Shown here: positions 46,601-56,500 of the stretch, piece by piece
Position numbering within the stretch: the stretch's first letter is position 1
How the letters are laid out: each line of letters opens with the position of its first letter
NCBI RefSeq assembly: GCF_910596095.1
Contig: NC_056544.1
Span: forward strand, 12,447,155 to 12,511,154
Length of the DNA stretch: 64,000 nt
Direction: 5' to 3'
Source: Thunnus maccoyii
Taxonomy: Eukaryota > Chordata > Actinopteri > Scombriformes > Scombridae
Position numbers and translations under genes: made by a program
Notes under the pieces: generated by a model
What the model saw: the letters and a program-made list of their open reading frames with translations, nothing else
Database searches by the model: none
What the model was told of the DNA's origin: nothing

Positions 46601-48900
46601 ATTCTTTTTTTTTTTTTTTACCCTGCAGCTTTGTTTTAGTCATTTTGTCTTCTAATAATTCCTCAGGACAGGAAACGATTATAAAGCCTTCTTTGCTGCC
46701 CTAAGCTTTCCATTTTTCCAAACAAGTCTGAGGCTGGGTCCTGTGAGACAGGCACAGGCTGGGTGTCATTTGTGAGGCTCTTAATCCTGGTTCTCTGCAT
46801 GCAATATTGTCTCTGTGTGCATTCAAACTCCCTCTTTAATTTTAAAAACACGTTTCCTGTTCGTGCTGCCCTCCAGTGAGTTTCAAATAGTTATTAAGGA
46901 TAGCAGGAGGTGGAATTGCACTCCAGGAACAATTGTTGGCAAGCGTTCTCCTGCTCTAGATATAATTATCTGTACAGTGAGGTTATACCGTAGCTTGATT
47001 TATATGTTCCATACTTGGGTTGCTAAATGGAGATGCATGTGTGCTGAGGTAATAGGCTATGAGAAATACAAAACATACTCTACAGTAAACACTAATACAT
47101 TTGTCAGGCACACGGGCATGGTCCCTCTGAGTAATAAAGAGCATTATGAAAGAGTAGATCTTATGCCTCCTCTACTGGTGAAATGACAGCATGACACTTC
47201 ACCAAACCCCAAAACTATAATTAAAATTAAAGCATCAAAATGATTTTTGGCAACTTTTAATTGGCTGCTGACCTGCCCTGGGTGCCTCCTGCCCTCTGCT
47301 CTTATACAACAGAACAGGCAATTCTATGAACCTGAAAAGGAAAGAAAAATACATTAAATTTTAAAAAATGTAGGCACTCTGAGAACACTTTCAGACTTAT
47401 ACCCTGGAGTGATCTGCAGCCAGCTCCATTTACTTATAAAGCACTGCATTAAGTCATAACAAGCATCCATTTGGGACTCATTCATCTGTGGGCTTAAAGA
47501 AGATTAATTTCCAACAGACTTGAGAGCAAAGAGATAAAACTGGTCAAGAAAAATTAATCATTTTTGCTTCTATAGACTTGGTGAAGCTCAAATTATTGAA
47601 AAGTGTTTGTCTAATAATTTCTAAATTTAAGTACACCATAAAGCAAAACAGACTCAAATGCAGATAAAGGTGCAAAGGTTTATTTTATTTTATTTATTTA
47701 TTTATGTATTTATTTTTTGCTTCCATTGATATTTAAAGGTCCTGCAAACTTATTTTTCTCAATCAGCGTCTTACAATTACCGATACCCAAAACAGAATAG
47801 TTTTGGTTACTTCATATGAGAGAATTCTGTCTGTGCTGTTTTCTCTGTACTCCTCTTATTGATTCGGAGTGGGCAGGGCTCAGTTTATGTGTTTTTGTCT
47901 ATCTATCATTTACCCCTTCATCTGCACATACTCATAGTATTCACCAAACTGTATTAATAGTACTGTTTTTAATCTCGGAGTATGTACTTTGGTTTAGCCA
48001 CCTTGTCATTCATTACCCTATTAATGTGACTGCAGAAGCCTTAACTACCTACTGATTCTGTTTGCAGTACATGATGGATGTTTGTCACAATGCAGGAGGC
48101 CTCAATGTGTCACATAAGCACATAAGTGAAATCCAAAACAATTGAGAAGACATAAACATTGAGACAGCTAAGACTGAGGTGACTGTCATTTCACTGCAGT
48201 GATTATTTTAGCTTTCCTTAGCATGTATAATTCAGACTGAAACTGATGATCTGAAATGATAGTTGGTAGGGTTTGTTGGTAGTTTTAAAAGTCAGACTTT
48301 ATAATGCATTACAAATACAGACTTTTCTGGTAATTTGCAAATAAAGGCCATATTTAACTATGACCAAACATACAGTATAGCCCAAATGTCTGCTTTTATC
48401 ATCAGGGGGGAAATATCATTTAAAAAACACCTTTGTTTTGCAGTTTTGGGACAATTAGACAAAGAAGAGGACTCCAGCATCTCATCTTCCCCTGCAACTA
48501 TTTTTGTCTGTTTCCCCAGTTTGTCAAATAAAATAATAATTGATGTGTTCACTATAATTTTCAAAGGCTTTAATAGATACAATGTGATTTTAAAGGCCAA
48601 TTTAAGGTAACAAAGCTCCACGTTCAGTAAATAGAACTGTTTTTTAATAAATACATATTTGTGTATTTATTTCTGATTAATCACACATTATTGTTGGACT
48701 GTATTCACATGCAGGAGCTTATTTATGTCTTCAGTGATGAGAATCAATTTACCTTTGAAATTGAGTTTTCTCTCAAAGGGTGTATTGGGTTTGTGAACCC
48801 ACAGCTAGCAACCACTTTGTTCTCCACTGCGGACACAAACTGGCACCCTCTACCTAGCTGAGGCGGTGCGCCTTGTTGGTCTGAACAACTAAAACAAACG
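46601..48900. other. Intergenic, c2cd4c to fem1a
   Basis: AT-rich. The plus-strand frame 46815-47186 (123 codons) resembles nothing known and is not annotated. No RNA gene or classified transposon seen. Confidence 0.45.
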
Positions 48901-48929
48901 AACCCATCAGCTGTTAGGGCATTCAGCTC

Positions 48930-49095
48930 AAAAGCATCATGGGAAATGTTGTTCTTTGAAAAGTAAAAAGCGCCCATCTCCCGGGAATGGGAATTCCATC
49001 AAAACTACGCCACCCATAATGCCTCACTGAAATCGTAAACATAGACCTGTCAAACAACACAAACGCCATCTTGACGGCACCCTCAAAATGGCAGA
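48930..49095 (+). promoter_or_regulatory. fem1a promoter with ZNF143/Staf-like and YY1-like motifs
   Basis: GCATCATGGGAAATGTTGT (48934-48952) reads in reverse as ACAACATTTCCCATGATGC, close to the ZNF143/Staf site ACTACAATTCCCAxxATGC. ACTACGCCACCCATAATGC (49004-49022) is a second, weaker match in the opposite orientation. GCCATCTTG (49065-49073) and AAAATGGC (49085-49092) are YY1-type motifs, common near housekeeping transcription starts. No TATA box. Confidence 0.6.
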
Positions 49096-49150
49096 AAGAT
49101 GTAAGCTAGAAACCGAGTCCAAAGTAAGATTCCTGCTCTCTGCTATTTAA
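49088..49150 (+). other. Possible upstream ORF (20 codons) in the fem1a leader
   Basis: ATG at 49088 opens MAERCKLETESKVRFLLSAI and stops at 49148-49150, 76 bp before the fem1a ATG. It matters only if transcription starts upstream of it. GATGTAAGC and AAAGTAAGA within it also look like splice donors, so the leader could be spliced instead. Confidence 0.35.
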
Positions 49151-49226
49151 AACCAGACTCGCCAGTTTTACCATAAACGAGTGGTTATGGGGTTGGTGTC
49201 CAGCGCGGCAGCACACAGCCTGTAAA

Positions 49227-51080
49227 ATGGATATAACGACGGCGGTTTTCAACGCGGCCAGAGATGGTAAGCTGAAACTTATCCAGAAGTTGCTGAGCAA
49301 CAAAACTCCTGAGGAGCTGGAGGCTCTAGCCGAGGAGAAGACACAGGGAGGCACCCCTCTGTTGATAGCTTCTCGATACGGACATTTAGAGGTTGTAGAT
49401 TACCTCCTTGAACATTGTAAAGCAAATGTTGAACTCGGAGGGTCTGTCAACTTTGACGGAGAGACCATCGAAGGGGCTCCGCCGCTGTGGGCGGCTTCGG
49501 CAGCCGGTCACCTCCCTGTGGTTAAAACGCTACTGAAACACGGTGCCTCAGTGAACAATGCAACACTAACTAACTCAACGCCGCTGCGAGCTGCCTGCTT
49601 CGACGGTCACCTGGAGATCGTCCGCTACCTGGTGGAGCACAGAGCTGACATGGAGGTGGCCAACAGACACGGCCACACCTGCCTCATGATCTCCTGTTAC
49701 AAAGGCCACAAGGAGATAGCCAAGTTCCTCCTGGACCGTGGTGCCGATGTCAACCGCAAGAGTGTCAAAGGAAACACTGCTCTCCACGACTGTGCTGAGT
49801 CAGGTAGTCTGGACATCATGAAGATGCTGTTAAAGTGCAATGCTCGAATGGAGAGAGATGGATATGGCATGACCCCGCTTCTAGCTGCAAGTGTGACAGG
49901 GCACACCAACATTGTGGAATACCTTGCCCATCAGCCTCGCACCTCCAGAGAGGAACGCATCGATGCACTAGAACTCCTTGGGGCTACTTTTGTGGACAAA
50001 AAGCGGGATCTCCTGGGAGCGATGAGGTACTGGAGAAGGGCCATGGAGCTGAGGCAGCCAGGGGACAAAGCCGGTTCCCTGACTAAGCCTCCACCGGGGC
50101 CCCCTATCCCTGCCTATGGCTGTGCACAAGAGGTGAACACTGCAGAGGAACTGGAAGCTTTGATCACAGACCCTGATGAAATGAGGATGCAGGCTTTGTT
50201 GGTTCGCGAGCGCATCCTGGGACCATCCCACCCAGACACCTCCTATTACATCCGCTACAGGGGAGCTGTGTATGCAGACTCAGGCAATTTTGAACGATGC
50301 ATCAGTCTGTGGAAATATGCTTTAGACATGCAGCAGAGCAATCTAGACCCTCTCAGTCCCATGACAGCCTCCAGCTTCTTGTCTTTTGCAGAGCTCTTCT
50401 CTTTTGTCCTTCAAGACCGGGCTAAAGGCACCCTGTCAACACGCATCACCTTCCACGATCTGATGACTGTGCTGGGGAAAAGCGTGAGGGAAGTAGAGCG
50501 AGCTGTGGCGCAGAAGGACAACCCCCCAGAAGCTCCTCAGTTCACCAAAGCCCTCTCCATCATCCTCCACCTCATCTTTCTCCTGGAGAAGCTGGAGTGC
50601 AACCCAGAGCAGGAGCATCAGAAGAAGCACACAGTATACCGCCTGCTAAAGCTTAATCCACGAGGCCGATGCGGCTTCACTCCTCTTCACATGGCTGTAG
50701 ACAAGGAGACCACGTCTGTGGGCCGTTACCCCGTCGGCCGCTTCCCCTCCCAGGCGGTGGCATCGCTGCTCCTAGAGTGCGGCGCAGACGTCGATTCACG
50801 TGACTGTGAGAACAACACGCCACTCCACATCGCTGCTAGCAATGGTTGCCCAGAGATTATGGCACTACTTATGAAGGCCGGGGCTCACTTTGACGCTACA
50901 AATGCACAGAGGAAGACAGCCTACGAGCTGTTAGATGAGCAGAATAGCGGACACCCAGCCCTCTACCCGCTGAACTATGTCACCCTTCAGTGCCTGGCGG
51001 CGCGTGCAATTGAGAAGCACAGACTGCCCTACAGGGGACTCATCTCTGAGGAGATGGAGGCTTTCATTGAGCTGCACTGA
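49227..51080 (+). CDS. fem1a: Fem-1 homolog A, intronless, 617 aa
   Basis: FEM1 proteins are substrate receptors of CUL2-RING E3 ubiquitin ligases; FEM1A and FEM1C recognise C-terminal arginine degrons. The single open frame begins MDITTAVFNAARDGK and ends EEMEAFIELH. Six or seven N-terminal ankyrin repeats occupy about 41-243 (for example GHLEVVDYLLEH, HGHTCLMISCYKGHKEIA). A helical TPR-like region follows, then two C-terminal ankyrins (about 480-565: GFTPLHMAVDK, NNTPLHIAA) and a VHL-box-like end (LQCLAARAIEKHRLPYRGL). Asp126 in AACFDGH, which contacts the terminal arginine in the family, is present. Block choices such as MERDGYGMTPLLAASVTGHT, GRYPVGRFPS and NYVTLQCLAARA favour FEM1A over FEM1C. 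The length equals FEM1C because the insertion of about 50 residues seen after the ankyrins in human FEM1A (669 aa) is absent. AATAAA follows at 51225-51230. Confidence 0.96.
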   Translation: MDITTAVFNAARDGKLKLIQKLLSNKTPEELEALAEEKTQGGTPLLIASRYGHLEVVDYLLEHCKANVELGGSVNFDGETIEGAPPLWAASAAGHLPVVKTLLKHGASVNNATLTNSTPLRAACFDGHLEIVRYLVEHRADMEVANRHGHTCLMISCYKGHKEIAKFLLDRGADVNRKSVKGNTALHDCAESGSLDIMKMLLKCNARMERDGYGMTPLLAASVTGHTNIVEYLAHQPRTSREERIDALELLGATFVDKKRDLLGAMRYWRRAMELRQPGDKAGSLTKPPPGPPIPAYGCAQEVNTAEELEALITDPDEMRMQALLVRERILGPSHPDTSYYIRYRGAVYADSGNFERCISLWKYALDMQQSNLDPLSPMTASSFLSFAELFSFVLQDRAKGTLSTRITFHDLMTVLGKSVREVERAVAQKDNPPEAPQFTKALSIILHLIFLLEKLECNPEQEHQKKHTVYRLLKLNPRGRCGFTPLHMAVDKETTSVGRYPVGRFPSQAVASLLLECGADVDSRDCENNTPLHIAASNGCPEIMALLMKAGAHFDATNAQRKTAYELLDEQNSGHPALYPLNYVTLQCLAARAIEKHRLPYRGLISEEMEAFIELH

Positions 51081-51224
51081 CTTCCACTACTGTTCCCTGA
51101 TGAGGCACCCCTGCACTACTACTCTTCCTTTTGACCCCCCTTCCCTTACTCTGACCGGCCACCAACCTGTCTCCTTTTGACTTCTGCTTTAGTCCTGGCC
51201 CAACCATTGCCATCCCACCTTAAT

Positions 51225-51230
51225 AATAAA
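51225..51230 (+). terminator. Probable fem1a polyadenylation signal
   Basis: AATAAA about 145 bp after the fem1a stop codon. LINE-tail-like repeat sequence starts just beyond, so the 3' UTR is short if this signal is used. Confidence 0.5.
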
Positions 51231-51239
51231 AAGTAATGA

Positions 51240-51390
51240 TACATTTAATTTGTACCGCACTTTTCATTCATAATGAAATTCAAAGTGCTACAGTATTAAT
51301 AACATAGAACACACAACATAAAGAAAATAGTAATAAAAGTTAAGATGAAAAAGCCTGAATAGAAAGGAGAAGGGAAAGGTTTGGTTCTTG
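51240..51390 (-). mobile_element. LINE-type 3' tail fragment
   Basis: TTTAATTTGTACCGCACTTT and GAAATTCAAAGTGCTACAGT are the reverse complement of the tail wording GCACTTTGAA..AAAGTGC..ACAAATTAAAT found at the end of many fish non-LTR elements. Fragment only. Confidence 0.45.
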
Positions 51391-53880
51391 TGTCAGACCA
51401 ACCCGTAGCAATAATCATCCAGCACCTGAGCTTAAATCTCTGGCTCAGATCTGGTCAGTTATCACTAAATTCTAATGTTACAGTAAGTGATGTAGACTTT
51501 TAAAATGACTATTGGTTTTTCTACTGCTATTTAAAGCAGGATGAAACTTCAACTTGACATAGGCTTTAATGCATTTTCCCCTTCACTGAAAAGGAGACTT
51601 ACAATATGATGGTGCTTGTGTGTGTTTGGTGGTGGCTGGACTGTTTGAAAGATGGGTTTTTAGTATTACTGATAGAAAGCATCTGATCAAACTAGCCGGA
51701 TAACATGCATGAAACTGAAGAGTGAGTTCACTTGTTGTTTAGCAAAATCATCCAGAAAAGATGTGTTTGAACAAACTCACCATCTTGCTTGCTGGCAAAT
51801 TTTTGCCTGTTTCTACTTGTTCACATGTAACATCTGCTATTTTTCTTTGATATGGGAAGGTGTTGAAATTACTGTGCCAAAGTGTCAGCCAGGAGGCTGT
51901 TTTCTGTTACAGACTGTAAACTGGTGGCAAAATGAAAAGCAACTAACTTATCTTCCTAATTATAAGCAGAACTATTGACTTAAAGTGACAGCCTGCAGAG
52001 CCATCATTTGAAAGACTTTGAGACTGAGGCTGAGTCGTTTCCCTCTGGCAAAGTGAAAAGAGCAGACGAACACTCACCAGTCTGCACACAGACGTTTATA
52101 ACCTATGCAGTTTGTGATATTCCAATCAGAGGCAAGGTTTTACAAGCAAAGATTCACTGCATAAACAGATTTGACATCTTCAATTTTAGATGCTCATTTT
52201 AACATGATAATTAGACTAAACTGGGGCTGCTTCATTGACAGTGAATCAGTATCTCCATCTGAATTTATGAGCTAAGAATGTTTTCTTAAAATTTTTGCCT
52301 ATGTCCGAATGAACAGTTTCAAACTAGAACCTACAACGTGCCTACATCTCTACCCTCAGAAATGTCAACATCAACAAAGATATTCAATTTACTGTCAAAG
52401 AAGCAGTTTCAGAACTATGATGTTTGTGATGACAGAAACATCAGTCCAATTCTCTTGTTTGTAACCTTGGGAGAAGTCACAAATGAACTCCAAGATCATG
52501 TGTTAAATCTGTTTTTGAGTGAACTTTCCCTTTAACCTCAGATGCAGTTCACAGAAATGGAACAGATGGCTCTCCGGCCATTCCTGCATCTTAGTCTTAT
52601 TTTTAATAGTCTCTCTTTTGTTTATCTTGTGTTATCATGAATGTTTTATTTGTCTGTCTGTGCTAAGCACCACCAAGTCGAATGCACACCGAGAGGCTCT
52701 AAATCCCAAATAGACAACTTACATTCAGGCTATGAACTGTCGCTGCCTTTCTCTTTCTCTACCGAATCGTTTAACTGATGATAACTCAAGAACAAAAGTG
52801 TGTTGGAGATATCTGAATAAAATTCAGTATCGCAACAGGATCTGTGTGATTGTGTGTGGGTGAACTCAATATTGGTTTTGTTTTTGATGTGCAAACTAGG
52901 CTTAAAAGTATCAGAAAAAAAGAAAATGTGTCTCTCTTTTTATGCTCTGATTTGTCACTAGTTCTTTCATTCTTTAATGCAGTTGCTTACAGTGGCGGCA
53001 TTTGGATTAAGAGCCTCATTATACATATTTAGGTGGATTGAAATAGCTGCAGTAGTAGCACATAAAATCCCTACAACCACACCAACGCAGCCAAGTCCAT
53101 AAAATTATCTTATTTCGAAAGTGCAATACACATGATTTAGGATGCATAAAAAGCGTTACATTGGTGGAATAATATTTTATAATAGTTGGTCTAGGGATTT
53201 ATTAATTAGTGCCCACTTCATTCACCTCTTTATACCAAACATGGTCTTTCCACTCCTCTGCTCACATAAACTCAAGGACACTGAAATAAAGCATAACAGA
53301 AACTTGATCTTTCGGAGTCCTGCACTCTTAAAGTATAAATAGAGTGTAATTAACGTCACTGCTGCGGGGCAGTGGTAGAGACAGGGCTCTTACCCTGCTA
53401 ATTTTAGGGTTCTTTTGCCCTAGCCTCAACTCTGAAAATGGGAATACTGTAATGCTATACAGTCAGGCAGGTCACAAGGTGACTGCTAGAGACAGTTTAC
53501 AGACAACAGAGACGGCATTATTCCACCAGGAAACAGACACAATATAAACTCATTTATGTTAAAGGTGAAAATACTGGAACGTTAGGTTAACCTAAAATAA
53601 TTAATGATATGCTGTTGTTACTGTTAAGGTAAACATGACAGGTGTCATGTTGACATGGTCAGGTGAGAAACACCAGCTGGTAAATGGGGGTCTAACATGC
53701 ATCCAGTAATAAAACAACAATCTATTAATGATCTGACCTCTGACCTCTCTGTACAGGGTGCCAGGTGACATAGATAGTTAGACATAAACTAAAATGATGA
53801 CATTGCAAACTGACTTATGTTAAGAGGTCAAAGGTAACTGTGCACTTCCAAGAAGTGCATCTCTTCACTTATAAAAAGAG
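51391..53880. other. Intergenic, nothing recognised
   Basis: No exon, RNA gene or repeat family that I can name. Open frames here are short and featureless. Confidence 0.45.
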
Positions 53881-53885
53881 TTTTT

Positions 53886-54330
53886 ATCAAATCAAATCAA
53901 ATCAACTTTATTTATATAGCACTTTACTCACAACACAGTTGATCCAAAGTGCTTCACAGCACACAGAGAGGAAGACAAAAACAAAACAACAGAAAAATAA
54001 ATAAATAAATAAATAATAATACAAGTAAAGGCACATGGTCATACAGAGCCCATAGTGGCAACACAGACCTACAGAGACTTCAGGAGAAATATCTGAGCTG
54101 GATTAAGTGAGTAACAGTTAAAAGTTAATGAGTAGAAGTTTTTTTTTTTAGTTGACACTTGAAAATCTCAATAGTGGAGGAGAATCTCATAGTTTTGGGG
54201 CAGCAATGGAGAAAGCTCATGTCCCCATAACACTTTGTCCTGGATGTCGGGACAGTCAGAAGTCTTTGTCTGTCCCAACGTTTTATGGTGATTTTTAGTG
54301 GTGATTTTTACTTTTGGGATTGATAATATA
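53886..54330 (-). mobile_element. LINE-derived repeat with pentameric (ATCAA)n tail
   Basis: Starts with an ATCAA tandem run (53886-53905), then CTTTATTTATATAGCACTTT and CCAAAGTGCTTCACAGCACA, the reverse-complemented 3' end of common fish non-LTR elements. An (AAAT)n patch lies at about 53996-54015. The segment to about 54300 (TTTGGGGCAGCAATGGAGAA) has the same organisation as 42740-43170. Confidence 0.65.
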
Positions 54331-54334
54331 AGAG

Positions 54335-55850
54335 GTTTACTATTGAAAAATACAGACCTACCTGATTCTGGATTTAGAGAGACATGAAGCTTTTGTATGA
54401 ACGCTTCCACCCTGATGTAAATGCAGTAGCTCATACTAGCAGTTGCCCACTAGATGTCACTAGCAACAAAGAAAATCAATCAAGACTGGTCGCCTTTGTT
54501 CCTCTAAAACCATGTGATAGACTCAAAAATGGTAGCTGCCCATTACCATCAGAAGTGGTGGCAGTTGACTAATTTTCCTCTCTTTTTTTTCGACAGAAAG
54601 AGTGAGTTGCATAATTTTACAAAGCTACTGCGCAGGGTTTAATATGCATTTCTAATGTATGTGGATGAACAGTGATCCAGCTAGGGAGAGTTGCTGACGC
54701 CACTGCATATCTGTGTTTGCAGAGCGCTGTATGTATGGGGGTCAGCAAAGAGGTTAGAGTAAATCCTCCTTCATACAGTCCTGAAGCATCATGACAACCT
54801 TCAACACCTCAGAATTTGCCCTTGTGGTAGTTGGTTTTATGACCTAAATAAGAGCCAATCTTAAAAAAGAGAGAGGCCTGTTATAATCGATGTGGCATCT
54901 CTTAGGATTAAAAGCAAAATGGATCAGCTATAATTTTCATATTTTTTTCCCAATTTTATTTTTATTGATATTTTTAAGCAAAACTAGTGGGTTGACATGT
55001 CAATTTTCCCCAGTATTCCCTCGTATTTTACATATTTTTCATATTAGGTAAAGGTCAGATACTCCACAAATTTATTTCATTGTTGCAGTCCAGTCGTCCT
55101 TGGTTGAAGAGTTTTCCTGCAGTCATTTCCATGTGACTCTTGCTAGCAGCCAAAAGCATTTCAAAAATGTATGTACATCCTTTACCATATATTTATCTTG
55201 GATTTTGCCCAGGTATAATGTGACTTAAGAGCAAGTCCAAAGCATATTTTTTTTTTGTTTTTTTAAAAAAAACCATTTTCATCCACATTCCTGTAAAAAA
55301 AAAAAAAAAAAAGAGCTGCCTGAGATAAATATGCATTTGGGGAAAAACACTCAGTTTACCTGATTGATATGACAGATTTATATTAATGAGACTACCCTTA
55401 TTGGTATAAATGAGGTGGTGGAAAAAAAAATCTTAGCATAAACTGAGCATTGTAACCTTCATGAAGGTAGGATTTATAACAGGTCTGCTTTATTAGACTG
55501 CATTAGTTTTAACAAGGTGTATCTAATAAACTGGCTACTGAGAGCTGGACTCCCATAGAACAAATGACAGAAAGGTTATAAACTCCTCTATAGATTTGCC
55601 CTCAACAAAAAGTATAGTGTTAACTTTTTATACATTCATTGTTTACCTCCTACAGAGTTATTAATATATTCCCATTATGTCCCACAGTGAGTTGTGTTTT
55701 CTCCACAATATTTTAGAATGTCCAGCTATAATTTAGTGAGGGAGTTCTGCTCTGTAGGAGCTGATATGGGGCCATGACTCTGTATTGCTGCCAACAGCTA
55801 TAATTAGACACTGTATTATGGGAATCTACGAGGTTTCAAGGTGCTTATCT
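54335..55850. other. Intergenic, nothing recognised
   Basis: AT-rich with several long A or T runs (for example 55296-55312). No supportable gene. Confidence 0.45.
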
Positions 55851-56077
55851 TCATTTTAGCCCCTGGGGACCACAGTGGAAAAATCAGCCACCAATACACA
55901 AGAGCAACCTACCTCAGCAGCCACTTCTTTTGCACCAGTCAGCGATCCAGTCAGAGCTGGAGGAGGTGAGGGAGATGTGGGAGTAGTAATGGGGGTAATA
56001 GGGGTGATGGGGGATACGGTTGCTATTGGAGATCTTGCCTGCATCACGTCATGTGTAGGGGGAGGGGGAGAGCTCCG

Positions 56078-56080
<3 letters not shown>

Positions 56081-56110
<30 letters not shown>

Positions 56111-56140
56111 AGAGAGAAAGAGAGAGAGAGAGAGAGGGGA
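56081..56140 (+). repeat. (TG)n followed by (GA)n tract
   Basis: TG repeats at about 56081-56107 run into a purine GA tract at 56109-56137, directly upstream of the candidate first exon. Long GA tracts near promoters can adopt H-DNA and bind GAGA-type factors; that is inference here. Confidence 0.9.
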
Positions 56141-56500
56141 GGGGGATTATAGGAGTGGGAGGGAAGGAGGAGGGCGTTAAGGAAGAAGGCAGGGAGTATC
56201 AATGACATCAACCAGCAGTATCTGAGGCCGTACGACCAGCAATGCTCTCCCGACAAAAAGGCTGAGGAGCAGCCGTGACCCGCTACGCTCCCGAGAGGTC
56301 GACAGGACGGTACGGTTTGGGGGAAACGCCGGCGATGTGTGCATGCATCCTCCTCCTCAAAGGCAGACCTTTCTGTGAGTGGAGCTCTGCTGCCACTGGA
56401 TTACATTTATCCTTGCTGTTTCCGAGGAAGCTTCCAGCTGCAAATCCACCCACATGAATCTACCAGACAGTAAAGAAGACGGAGCACTTCCTACCAAGGT
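56140..56500 (+). promoter_or_regulatory. Candidate promoter and first exon of an unidentified rightward gene
   Basis: The stretch is distinctly CG-containing (for example GAGGCCGTACGACC, CGACAGGACGGTACGG, GAAACGCCGGCGATG) compared with its flanks, and follows the GA tract. An ATG at 56454 opens MNLPDSKEDGALPTK and meets a good donor CCAAG|GTAACC at 56498/56499, in phase 0. In-frame sequence continues upstream to another ATG at 56379. I do not recognise the peptide and cannot find the next exon before 64000. It could equally be a non-coding first exon. Confidence 0.4.

Noticed and set aside
46815-47186. 123-codon frame between c2cd4c and fem1a
   Set aside because: No similarity recognised, AT-rich surroundings, no promoter or polyadenylation context.
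43000-56000. Possible mir-7 gene, because MIR7-3 neighbours FEM1A in human
   Set aside because: I looked by eye for the mature sequence TGGAAGACTAGTGATTTTG on both strands and did not find it; a proper search could still find a diverged copy.
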